Shown here in pieces: positions 8,428 through 15,831 of a stretch of DNA of 17,390 nt. Numbering within the stretch: position 1 is the stretch's first letter; each line of letters begins with the position of its first letter. This DNA comes from CAWFFV01 sp963814985. Lineage in GTDB: Bacteria > Chloroflexota > Ktedonobacteria > Ktedonobacterales > Ktedonobacteraceae. The notes below the pieces were generated by a model, which was given only the letters and a program-made list of their open reading frames with translations, was not told the DNA's origin and ran no database searches. The stretch lies in NCBI GenBank assembly GCA_963814985.1, contig CAWFFV010000033.1, forward strand, positions 1 to 17,390. The letters run 5' to 3'. Made by a program: the position numbers and the translations under genes.

Positions 8428-9243
8428 AGCGTAGGCAGACTCATCAGCAGCGGGATGGCCAAACTGCAAGTGGTATGCTGTGACATTTGCACCATGGTGA
8501 ACCAGTGACGCTGCCACTGCTGCTGAATCAATGCCTCCAGAGAGGAGAATACCGATCCTTTGCTGTGTCTGCGCCAGAGGGCAAGTTGCCTCGATGAGGG
8601 CCTCCTTTGTCGAGACGGCCAGCTCTGGCAATGTGATCCGCATAGGTTGTGAGCATGGGTGTATCTGATCAAATACAGTGGAAGATGTTCTTGTGGCATC
8701 AATGGTCACGATGGTTCCGGCGGCGACATATTCTATTCCCTGATACACAAAAACGTCATCTCCCAGACAACAGCGTGCCAGCGCATCACGGCTAATATCC
8801 TGCCCTGTGACCAGAGAGCGAGGATCAGTGGACCAGGAGATGCTCTCCCCAGATCGTCTGTAAAAGATGGTATCGTTGCTCGCACGCGTTTTCCAGAGCC
8901 AGATGCTTCCTGGAGTGACGAGACAGCCACAATAGTTTCCGATCAGCAGATCTGTATAATCTCCCTGTTGGATAGCTTTGGCAATACGTTCTGCAAGAAT
9001 TGGGAGTGGGTCAACACAGAAAAGGATACCTGCGAGGAAGAGATAGGTGTGCTGAGAGGGTTGGAGCAAGAGAGAGAGCGAAGATGACGCAGAAGGGGAG
9101 AGAAGCTGGACAAGATGATCGCTTTTGTAGTTCGTGAAACAAGAAGGCTCTGAAATCTGGCGAATCTGGAGAGCAGGGTTCTGAACTGGGAAATGGACCT
9201 GACCAGAAAAGCTGATATAGTCCAGGATGATAGGAGAGGGCAT
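8428..9243 (-). CDS. Lasso cyclase (asparagine synthetase-like), N-terminal part up to a frameshift
   Basis: This is the first part of the enzyme that would adenylate the side-chain carboxylate of a core Asp or Glu and join it to the N-terminal amine, forming the lasso ring. Residues 1 to about 190 form a class II glutaminase-like domain. The Cys2 nucleophile is absent (MPSPIIL), as expected for lasso cyclases, which use no glutamine ammonia. The ATP-pyrophosphatase motif is LLSGGIDSAAVAASL, with SGGIDS at residues 235-240, followed by HPAADESAYA (263-272). After residue 272 the frame should shift. Unshifted, it reads an unrelated tail and stops at 8365. ATG 9243 has a GGGG/AAAGGGG RBS 6 nt upstream. 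The gene follows the precursor peptide gene by 96 nt on the same strand. Either the gene is inactivated or the extra base is a sequencing error. Confidence 0.85.
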
Positions 9244-9339
9244 GTCTATCCCCTTTCAGGCGCAAGAGCATGAGGAACAAGCGGCGAGAAAGCCATGCCC
9301 GCTCCTCTTCTTGCAATTCGCGCTCAGACGACGCGAGGA

Positions 9340-9531
9340 TTATGGGCGATTCTCGCTGTAACTATCATATTCTGCTGACTTCCCTTTCTCACCAGTCTCT
9401 TGCAAGATGTGGCGGAGAGGACCGATCTGTGGTTGGTGAAATGGAAGCTTCTGGATTGCAACGTTCTGACCGGGCTGCTCAGCGACTTCCGTGTTCTGGG
9501 TAAGAGTAAGCTCAAAAGGTTGTGAAAACAT
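9340..9531 (-). CDS. Lasso peptide precursor (A peptide), 63 aa
   Basis: A small precursor encoded between the kinase and cyclase genes of a lasso operon. The leader (about residues 1-46) contains F31-H-Q-P34-Q-I36, matching the RRE-binding pattern YxxPxL with F for Y and I for L. T46 lies at the same distance from it as the conserved Thr in YxxPxLxxxGx5Tx, although the leader Gly position is Arg40. The predicted core is GEKGKSAEYDSYSENRP (residues 47-63). Gly1 to Glu8 would give the common 8-residue macrolactam, leaving a 9-residue loop and tail. If the Thr must be penultimate, the core would start at Glu48, with a 7-residue (Glu54) or 9-residue (Asp56) ring. The core is unusually charged and has two Tyr and three Ser that could be phosphorylated. 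A strong AAGGAGG RBS lies 7 nt upstream of ATG 9531. I do not know of a described lasso peptide with this core. Confidence 0.8.
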   Translation of the reverse strand: MFSQPFELTLTQNTEVAEQPGQNVAIQKLPFHQPQIGPLRHILQETGEKGKSAEYDSYSENRP

Positions 9532-9538
9532 CGTATTT

Positions 9539-9545
9539 CCTCCTT
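9539..9545 (-). promoter_or_regulatory. Strong ribosome binding site of the precursor gene
   Basis: On the minus strand AAGGAGG lies 7 nt before ATG 9531. It is the best RBS in the operon, fitting a precursor that must be made in excess over its enzymes. It also selects this frame over the overlapping open frames nearby. Confidence 0.75.
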
Positions 9546-9575
9546 GCGAAATGAACGAGAGAAACAGAAAACGTA

Positions 9576-10634
9576 TTACGACGATGACGAAACGGACGTG
9601 CCAAATTCATGAAAAGCTGAACGAGCCATACAGGCTGTTGGTTCAGCAATATCATAGGTTGCCTGAACACGCGTGAGTCCTTGCTCCAACCTGGACGTCC
9701 ATCCTTCCGAAGGAACACGCGTGAACATCCATGCAGCTCGCCACACAGTGCTGAAACGCATGGCATCAACGAGGAGATCAAGCTCGGGTTCGGACGGAAT
9801 GCGGTAAAGGGCATAACCGGAGACAGCAGCGCTAACATGTTGCTCAGAAGTCGCATTTGGGGGGGCCCCATGCTTGTCACACTGACTCCGAAGCAAGAAG
9901 TCCGCCAGATCCAATAAGGCCGCACCCCGGCCAGCGCTCTCCCAATCAATGAGGACGATCCTCTGCGCAGTACACACCGCATTTTGCATCCAACAATCAC
10001 CATGAATGAGGACTTCAGGGAGGGTTGGCAGAACATGCAAGATAGTGTGCAAGGTGGCGCGACATGCTTGATAGAATGTCCGGTGAGAGGGGGGAATCAA
10101 TGCTGTCACCCTATCCATCTCCTCAATGGCGTGAGGGATGGAATACGCTGTATTCCACCAGGAAGGCCAGGGTGGCATGGCATCAAGTGGGAGCGTATGC
10201 AGACGGGCAAGGAGAGTTCCCACCTGAGAGAGAGATTCTGATACGAATTGACTGAGTTGGCCATTGGTAAAGGTGGTAACCAACAAAGACCACGAACCAG
10301 ATCTCACGACACACTCACCGGAGAGAGCGGGAATAACACGAGGAACGGGATATGCCTGACTGGCAAGATCATTGAGCAACATTGCACGTCTCTCCAGCCA
10401 GACCGCCGGTGTGATATGCATTCCCCATTGAAAGGTGCGAGCAGCCATCAGCTCATCATGGGCAGCAAACACGACCCAGGGGGAATTGTTGGGAACATCG
10501 ACTCGATACATCTTGTAGACAATGTGCTCATCGTCTAAAGAGCGCGTATTGAGTGAGTGCAAGGAACAATCAGATTGCCCATACTGCTTCGCCAACACTG
10601 ACTCCACATCTGTCAGAATAGTCTGCTCATCCAT
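9576..10634 (-). CDS. APH/choline-kinase-fold phosphotransferase of the lasso operon
   Basis: A 352-aa protein-kinase-like phosphotransferase of the aminoglycoside phosphotransferase family. The catalytic loop is LIHGDCWMQN (HGDxxxxN, residues 211-218), and the metal-binding Asp lies in VLIDWESAGRG (about 227-237), followed by the typical LLDLADFLL helix. The N-lobe is seen in WLERRAMLLNDLASQAYPVP. ATG 10634 has GGTGGAG 7 nt upstream and is preferred; a longer reading from GTG 10703 adds 23 residues without an RBS. It is the first gene of the operon, 44 nt before the precursor. Family members phosphorylate aminoglycosides, macrolides, choline, homoserine or other hydroxyl compounds. Here it could phosphorylate a Ser or Tyr of the lasso peptide, or protect the host. 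The known lasso kinases of Bacillota clusters (paeninodin type) belong to the HPr-kinase-like group, so this would be a different solution. Confidence 0.85.
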   Translation of the reverse strand: MDEQTILTDVESVLAKQYGQSDCSLHSLNTRSLDDEHIVYKMYRVDVPNNSPWVVFAAHDELMAARTFQWGMHITPAVWLERRAMLLNDLASQAYPVPRVIPALSGECVVRSGSWSLLVTTFTNGQLSQFVSESLSQVGTLLARLHTLPLDAMPPWPSWWNTAYSIPHAIEEMDRVTALIPPSHRTFYQACRATLHTILHVLPTLPEVLIHGDCWMQNAVCTAQRIVLIDWESAGRGAALLDLADFLLRSQCDKHGAPPNATSEQHVSAAVSGYALYRIPSEPELDLLVDAMRFSTVWRAAWMFTRVPSEGWTSRLEQGLTRVQATYDIAEPTACMARSAFHEFGTSVSSSS

Positions 10635-10725
10635 AAAATCACTCCACCGAATACAAAAACAAACTTTTCCAAAATGAGTGTACAAAAGAGCAACAAAAGT
10701 CACAAAGCAATGTACACACTCCTCA

Positions 10726-10734
10726 AGTATAGCA
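10726..10734 (-). promoter_or_regulatory. Candidate promoter of the lasso operon (extended -10)
   Basis: On the minus strand TG-C-TATACT forms an extended -10 element, with no good -35 box (TTGTTC with a 15-nt spacer is the closest). The expected transcript start is near 10718, leaving a leader of about 85 nt before ATG 10634. The same TGnTATACT pattern occurs at two other gene starts in this window. Confidence 0.45.
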
Positions 10735-10739
10735 AAATC

Positions 10740-11150
10740 TCCTTTTGAACAAAGTCCTTTGGGATTACGATGGATAGCTCTTCCGATTACGGATCGATTA
10801 CCTGTCTGATCTTATCACCCTGACGAGGTTTTTCATCCAACGAGCGCAATATTAGTCTCACTCTCCTGCCGGGATGGTTTTAGCATACAGCGTGATGACA
10901 CCCATATGGCCGTGTGACGCACTATAGTGAAAACCAGAACGGTAACGTCGTCTCATCATGCTCTCCCCTCTCTTGCTACCCCCTTGTTTCTCGCCCGCCG
11001 AGAGATATTAATAACATGGTCTTATTTCGATTTATCCACGATTGTGATGTTCGGGTTCGGCTCACACGCTACCCGCTCGTAACAGAGAACAAACAGGGTC
11101 TGTAAGTCAGCGGTAATAGGGACTGTAATTTCTACAAAAGATAGCCTGCT
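10740..11150. other. Intergenic region between divergent transcription units
   Basis: Apart from the promoter region of the lasso operon at its left end, I see no gene here. A 63-codon open frame at 10914-11105 lacks an RBS and has no protein-like pattern. Short repeated GATTACG words occur at about 10763 and 10784. No terminator, RNA gene or transposon end was recognised. Confidence 0.4.
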
Positions 11151-11285
11151 ATGCTTATTTACGGTGTATCAAGGCCTGCGCCGCCAGAGAATACTGCGTC
11201 TGAGAATCTCATGAATATTGGGCGACAAGAATCGCAAAGGCTCTCATGTTTGCAAAAAGAAGAAAGACAAGGAGAAAGGCAGAAA

Positions 11286-11531
11286 ATGCTAGGAGCACAA
11301 GAACAACGGAGTGAAGTTGCACGCCTCCTCTCACAGATCAGTGCGGAGTATGAAGCGGCTCAGCGAGGTTTCACAGGATTGGCGTATGGGACCTCTCAGC
11401 ATGAGGTGATCACAAAACGCATGGAGAACATGCATGACCTCCACAGCCAGTTACACGATCTGGTGGGTGACGTGGCAATTGCGATGATTGCAAACCAGTT
11501 GGAAGAACATCTTGACAGGACGATGTCATGA
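11286..11531 (+). CDS. Small conserved-looking hypothetical protein
   Basis: An 81-aa acidic, helical protein beginning MLGAQEQRSEVARLLSQISA and containing GLAYGTSQHEVITKRMENM and LHDLVGDVAIAMIANQLEEH. The start is placed at ATG 11286 because AAGGAG and AAAGG lie just upstream. The frame is open back to ATG 11151 (126 aa), but that start and the Met at 11211 have no RBS. I recall similar short proteins in Ktedonobacteria but know of no assigned function. It has no signal peptide or membrane segment and is probably cytoplasmic. It stands alone, divergent from the lasso operon, and its stop codon abuts a perfect inverted repeat. Confidence 0.6.
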   Translation: MLGAQEQRSEVARLLSQISAEYEAAQRGFTGLAYGTSQHEVITKRMENMHDLHSQLHDLVGDVAIAMIANQLEEHLDRTMS

Positions 11532-11598
11532 GCAGATAAACGCAATCAAATATCTGGCCTGCTCTTTGCTGACCAGATATTTGATTGCGTTTATCTGC
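11532..11598. repeat. Perfect 26-bp inverted repeat (possible terminator)
   Basis: Arms 11532-11557 and 11573-11598 are perfect reverse complements, separated by a 15-nt loop. The repeat starts right after the stop codon of the small + strand gene and lies before the end of the convergent tubulin-like gene. The stem is AT-rich and no T tract follows. It may act as a bidirectional terminator or an mRNA-protecting hairpin, or be a relic of a small mobile element. Confidence 0.8.
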
Positions 11599-11721
11599 AT
11601 CTGATGGTTATACAGTAGTCCCTGCTGATCAGTGGCCCCTGGTGATGCGTTAGTCAGGCTACTGCTTTCTACCAGGTAGCAGTCTCGAAATATAGACGGC
11701 ACTGGGTTTTGAATGGTCTTC

Positions 11722-13395
11722 CTATAGGCTCACATCAATAATAGCAGGGCGAAACTGCATTCTATGATGATTAATATAGCCATGACGCACTACTTCAATC
11801 ACTCTATCTGACGGCATATCTGGTGCTGACCTTTTTTCTCGTACATTATGTAGATTGGGATTGAAGCGTTCACCATAAGTGGATTCTATTTTGATCCACC
11901 CTTGAGCGTGCAAGATATCTTCCAGGTCGGCAAATCTCATCAGCGCCTGAGCGACCACGGGGTCTGGATTCAGGATCAGGAACAAGGTGGCCCGAATAGC
12001 CCATCGCAACTCATCTACGAGATCAAAGAACGGGTCATTTTCATCGATAACATCAATGGTACCGCCTGTGTATATACCTTTGCTCTGTAGCACGCTTTCA
12101 TACTTCGTTAGTGCTGTACGCATCTCATTTGCCTGTTTAGGATTGCGATAGTTAAGACTATCCGCCTCATCGTGCCATATTTTTATCAGTTCTTGATATG
12201 TCCAGGCAACATTCACAAGAGGTACATAGCCCGCACGCACCTCGTCAGCATAGTCAATATGCAGGTAGGGTGCTCTGCGCACAGTGTTCATGACTTGATA
12301 GGCACGTTGCAATTCGTGAATAGGCCGTATGGCAGAAATGGGCAGGCCATGCGAGGTTTTCAGGAGAACTAATTCATCACTGATATCGGTCGATATGGTG
12401 TCTGGCCGTGTGGACTGATTTTTGAGTAGCTCATCAAGCGCGGGTAGGAGATCAGGGGCAGTCATGCCCTGATGCCCATCGACTCCATATCCCACCAGCT
12501 CTATTTGCTCAAGATGAGAGAGGATATTTTGTGGGACATCTCTAGCAAAGCTCAACATACACTGAGATCTTTCGAAAAAGGCATTACGCTTGTTCTCCAT
12601 ATCAGGTCTACAAAGGCACTGTATAAGATGCTCCTCTCCAACTGCTTGTTCGAGTGTCTCCGAGGTGACATACTGCAAAGCTGGTTTGAGAGCAAGCATA
12701 ACATAGCCACCAGCCTTAGATCGTTCCTCAAATGCTATTTTATATATTTGTTCTAATTTCTGCTCGATGTTGAAATGATCTGAACTGATGACTTTTTCCA
12801 ACTGTCCTTTCCCTATTATTCGCGGGTGCACTTGATCGATCTGGTCTATTGTACTTTGCAGTAGATTGGCGCTGCATAATTCTCTATTTTCCTCATACCA
12901 CCCTTCTAGCTCACGCTCTCCCCCTTCGCAAGTGGCCTTCTGTTTGTCAACATGAGCAATCAATGGCTCTAAAATTGTCTTGACAATATCGCTATAGATC
13001 ACAATATTGAAGCTTGCTTGATACCACTCGTAGCGTTGTCTCGCCCGTTGTTGTGCTAGAACGGTCAATTCTCGTGGCGTGGATGTACGTCTAAATTGCT
13101 TGAAAAGGTATAAACGCTTGATGAAATTTCCAAGGTTTACAAACGTCTGTTGGTGGAGACTGTTTGATTGGGCTACGGATAAGGTGAGATTATACTCGTC
13201 ATCAAGTTCCGCTTTTCGTAATTTGGCCTTCCGTCTCATTTCATCCAGATCTGCCATGAGTGTCACCAGACGCTCCCGGATCATCTCCAGTTCCTTCACA
13301 GCCGCTACAGGACCACGTGTACATAGAGAAGAATGCATATAACTATCTATGTATACGATACCAGCCTCCCCGCATTCCTTTTTTGGTATTGCCAC
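11722..13395 (-). CDS. Tubulin-like protein, C-terminal part
   Basis: This holds 557 codons of the large tubulin-like protein after its third frameshift. The frame change falls in a run of six A on the coding strand (13379-13384), where one missing A would join WQYQK to KECGEAGIVYIDSYMHSS. The segment is helical and mostly unassigned. It has charged coiled-coil-like text near its start (VKELEMIRERLVTLMADLDE, MRRKAKLRKAELDDEYN) and globular regions with no motif I recognise. Large bacterial tubulin-like proteins (Pfam Tub_2 group) carry a long C-terminal extension of unknown role, consistent with this. The end near ARG/PAIIDVSL has no membrane anchor. Because its own start codon would be an internal GTG without an RBS, it should not be regarded as a separate gene. 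Confidence 0.7.
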   Translation of the reverse strand: MAIPKKECGEAGIVYIDSYMHSSLCTRGPVAAVKELEMIRERLVTLMADLDEMRRKAKLRKAELDDEYNLTLSVAQSNSLHQQTFVNLGNFIKRLYLFKQFRRTSTPRELTVLAQQRARQRYEWYQASFNIVIYSDIVKTILEPLIAHVDKQKATCEGGERELEGWYEENRELCSANLLQSTIDQIDQVHPRIIGKGQLEKVISSDHFNIEQKLEQIYKIAFEERSKAGGYVMLALKPALQYVTSETLEQAVGEEHLIQCLCRPDMENKRNAFFERSQCMLSFARDVPQNILSHLEQIELVGYGVDGHQGMTAPDLLPALDELLKNQSTRPDTISTDISDELVLLKTSHGLPISAIRPIHELQRAYQVMNTVRRAPYLHIDYADEVRAGYVPLVNVAWTYQELIKIWHDEADSLNYRNPKQANEMRTALTKYESVLQSKGIYTGGTIDVIDENDPFFDLVDELRWAIRATLFLILNPDPVVAQALMRFADLEDILHAQGWIKIESTYGERFNPNLHNVREKRSAPDMPSDRVIEVVRHGYINHHRMQFRPAIIDVSL

Positions 13396-13838
13396 AGCGA
13401 GGTACGCACGATGCTATTGAGCGCCGCCTGGTATATTTCTGTGTGTCGCGCCAGCATTTCATCAACTGCGGCCAGATCCTTTAAAGTGTTTGAGGCCCGG
13501 AGGGCCTGTGTGGGAGGAAATGGATTCACTCCTGTGGTCTCTCCGCTTACCTCTTCAACCAGATTGTTCGTACTGTTCAAGTAGTGGGGAAGGTCAGGTT
13601 TGATCGTTGCCATGGTGCGGATACGCTCGATAAACTTATTTTCCAGTTCATGTTGTAAACGCTCAAATTGCCAGTCAAGCTTGACAGTGCTAACGCCAAG
13701 TGAGCTATAAGGAGACAACCATTTACGTCCCGTAGCGTCTGGAATGCCTCCACTTGCAACGGTTTTACTCGTAAATTCTTAGCACGTTCCCAGAAGGGGG
13801 TAGCCGTTGATGGTCCTGAGAGCCAGAAGATGGCTTTT
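13347..13838 (-). CDS. Tubulin-like protein, middle part spanning two frames
   Basis: This connects the N- and C-terminal parts of the tubulin-like protein. From 13838 to about 13742 the protein reads KAIFWLSGPSTATPFWERAK in one frame. After a probable one-base deletion at the GG pair 13741-13742 it continues as DATGRKWLSPYSSLGVSTVK in another. It then reaches LDWQFERLQHELENKFIERI and ends in TAG at 13347 because of the third indel. The joined text is smooth at each junction, showing that this was recently one gene. No enzyme motif is visible in this part. Confidence 0.7.
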
Positions 13839-14867
13839 CCCAGCGATTTCATAGATGCGGTTGCGCTTTAAATGCTCACCATGTATAGTGGTATCGTCGA
13901 TCAGATAGATATACTCGAAGGGCAGTTCGGCTAAATCAACACGGAAGTTTGTAGCATATTGGACCGACCAGATATCCTTCCCATTGAGCCTCGGCTCCAG
14001 ACCAAGAGCCATGTTATGCAAGCGTTCCATCTCCATCAGAGCAGCATAGCTATTTGCCTGGATGCGCTCCTGTTGAGGAATTGAGCTAATATCTTGAATA
14101 TAAGGGCCGGGGAGCATGGCTACACCCACAATAGTTGGTTTCAGGCCACCAGCATTCATCAAGTGCCGAATAGCATAGGCGACATCAAAGAACAAACCAC
14201 TCCCAGTCCCACCACAGAGCGAGAAAACAATATAAATGATCGGGTCATTGGCGGATACATCATAGTTACTAAGCATTGCATTCTCGCGGTTGCTGGTACT
14301 GGTAATCTCCTGTATCATGCGCCGGAGTTGAGCTTGAATAGCGTTAAAATGGTAGAAGAAGCCCATGCGCCCAACAGAACGCATCTGACCCGCTCCCTCA
14401 TCAACTGCTACCAAATTCGTACGCGTACGATTTCCCCACCAGTGTCCAATGGTCGGCCAATCCTCGATATTTTCCAGCACATCGTTTGGATTATAGCCTC
14501 CAATATAGAGATATTCCTCCCCATTGCGTAATCGCTTCAGGGGAGATATGTTCAGAGGTTCATTGAAGGCGGATGTATCAAGTACAAGATATTGGAACAG
14601 GGGCAAGTCGAATTGGTGTCGCAGCATTTCCTGCTTGACCCTGCGTATGACTTCGTTGCCAGTACCCCCCAGACCAATAAAGATGGTTCGACGAATCTTC
14701 CGAGGCACCAAGGGCGGCTCTCCTATCTCATATGGTCCACGATTGTAATATAGCATCCCGAAAGTTTTTAATGTGCTTGCTAACTCAGTATATTGTTGGT
14801 CTACCTTATTGGTAACAGCATTAAATTGTTGCAAGTTATTCACTGCATTTATATACAAGTGCTCCAA
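13779..14867 (-). CDS. Tubulin/FtsZ-like GTPase, N-terminal domain part
   Basis: This is the GTPase domain of a large tubulin-like protein, intact to about residue 345. After an N-terminal helix, RRTIFIGLGGTGNEVIRRVK (59-78) forms the first strand and phosphate loop. The tubulin signature is CGGTGSGLFFDVAYAI (GGTGSG at residues 219-224). FQYLVLDTSA and VGVAMLPGP are further core strands. Proteins with this signature bind GTP and may polymerise; the Tub_2-type bacterial group has no settled function. The annotated start is TTG 14867, 28 nt after the TPR gene; no ATG is available nearby, so the start is uncertain. An extra base in the A4 run at 13835-13838 shifts the frame after IYEIAGK, and the segment stops at 13779. 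Corrected for three indels the full gene is 3147 nt (1048 aa). Confidence 0.8.
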   Translation of the reverse strand: MEHLYINAVNNLQQFNAVTNKVDQQYTELASTLKTFGMLYYNRGPYEIGEPPLVPRKIRRTIFIGLGGTGNEVIRRVKQEMLRHQFDLPLFQYLVLDTSAFNEPLNISPLKRLRNGEEYLYIGGYNPNDVLENIEDWPTIGHWWGNRTRTNLVAVDEGAGQMRSVGRMGFFYHFNAIQAQLRRMIQEITSTSNRENAMLSNYDVSANDPIIYIVFSLCGGTGSGLFFDVAYAIRHLMNAGGLKPTIVGVAMLPGPYIQDISSIPQQERIQANSYAALMEMERLHNMALGLEPRLNGKDIWSVQYATNFRVDLAELPFEYIYLIDDTTIHGEHLKRNRIYEIAGKSHLLALRTINGYPLLGTC

Positions 14868-14895
14868 GTGGTTAAGTTCGCTTTCTCTGTGAGGC

Positions 14896-15831
14896 TTACT
14901 TAAAAGTTGAGGTATTAAACAGTTTCTTCACGGCCTGAAAGTAGTAGGTATATGCCTCATGATTGGTTAAGTCCAGTCGGATAGCTTGACTTAAGTCTTC
15001 GACAGCTTCCTTATAATGCTCCTGTTGGTCCTGAACGATACCGCGATTGATATATGCCTGGACGAGGGAAGGATCATGTTGGAGTGCACGATTATAATCA
15101 TTAATTGCTTCTTGATAGTGCTTCTGCTCGGCAAAGATAGTCCCACGAAGAAGGTATGTGAGGGCATTTGTGGAATTTACCGCTATTGCCTTGCTGTAGT
15201 CGGCAATAGCGGCCTCCAATTCGTTCTGAAGCCTATGAACCAATCCTCGTAGCATCCAATGTTTCTCTCTGAGTGGTAAATGGTGTGTGAAGGGAAATTC
15301 TTCAGCCTCATCCTGTAGCTGTATAATATCTCTGATATACGACCAGTCCTCGCGGTCAGAGGCTTTCACAAACAGCGTATCTAATATCTCAATAGCTGTT
15401 TTTGCCTCTCCGGCTACAGTATAACAGAAGAAAGATTCCGCATCAGACATTCCGTACGCTTCGGGTGTGCGGTACGCCGGAGCAACAAGCTTTGTTGCGG
15501 TAAGCAATAAATCTTCTTGCCCAGAGAGGATATAACGCCTCAACAGACCTTCCCTCGTCAAACTGCGAAATGCTGCTCCCCAAGGCAAAATCTCAATGAA
15601 AGGCAAAGAAGCAATAACCTTATATATTTCTTTAGCACTGTTCTGAATAAGACGGTTATCTTTTACTAGTGCTTCTATAATAGTTTGATTGAACCAATGC
15701 AAAAGAGTACATTGACGTGCTGTAATAGCAATCTCTGTTGGCAACTTCTCAAAGAAGGACTTCGCGACAATAGCCGCTTTTTCTCTTTGATCATCGGTTG
15801 CTAATAAGTCCCGCAAAATAGAATTATTCAT
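14896..15831 (-). CDS. TPR protein, probable partner of the P-loop ATPase
   Basis: A 311-aa soluble helical protein. Residues 1 to about 195 are helical and unassigned (ILRDLLATDDQREKAAIVAK, ARQCTLLHWFNQTIIEALV) and resemble the helical region that follows the NTPase in STAND proteins. From about residue 200 there are three canonical 34-residue TPRs: MLRGLVHRLQNELEAAIADY, then YLLRGTIFAEQKHYQEAIND and AYINRGIVQDQQEHYKEAVE. TPRs usually bind peptides or protein partners. The ATG overlaps the end of the ATPase gene by 8 nt, and the tubulin-like gene starts 28 nt further on, so the four genes look like one operon with coupled translation. Split ATPase and TPR genes in this order suggest a STAND-like protein divided in two. 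Confidence 0.8.
   Translation of the reverse strand: MNNSILRDLLATDDQREKAAIVAKSFFEKLPTEIAITARQCTLLHWFNQTIIEALVKDNRLIQNSAKEIYKVIASLPFIEILPWGAAFRSLTREGLLRRYILSGQEDLLLTATKLVAPAYRTPEAYGMSDAESFFCYTVAGEAKTAIEILDTLFVKASDREDWSYIRDIIQLQDEAEEFPFTHHLPLREKHWMLRGLVHRLQNELEAAIADYSKAIAVNSTNALTYLLRGTIFAEQKHYQEAINDYNRALQHDPSLVQAYINRGIVQDQQEHYKEAVEDLSQAIRLDLTNHEAYTYYFQAVKKLFNTSTFK

Noticed and set aside
8420..8435. Programmed ribosomal frameshift in the lasso cyclase
   Set aside because: No slippery heptamer or following hairpin is visible at the junction; a one-base indel explains it more simply.
9011..9316. 101-codon minus-strand frame between the precursor and the cyclase, considered as a second precursor
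   Set aside because: It runs mostly over the cyclase gene in another frame and lacks RBS and leader motifs.
9324..9515. 63-codon minus-strand frame overlapping the lasso precursor
   Set aside because: It has no RBS, no leader motif and no core-like end; the frame starting at 9531 has a strong RBS and leader features.
9512..10036. 174-codon minus-strand frame overlapping the kinase
   Set aside because: It is another frame of the kinase gene; the kinase frame holds the HGDxxxxN and IDWE motifs.
9576..10634. Paeninodin-type HPr-kinase-like lasso kinase
   Set aside because: The motifs (HGDxxxxN, IDWE) are those of the APH/choline kinase fold, not of HPr kinase.
10914..11105. 63-codon + strand open frame in the intergenic region
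   Set aside because: No RBS, and amino-acid content does not look like a protein.
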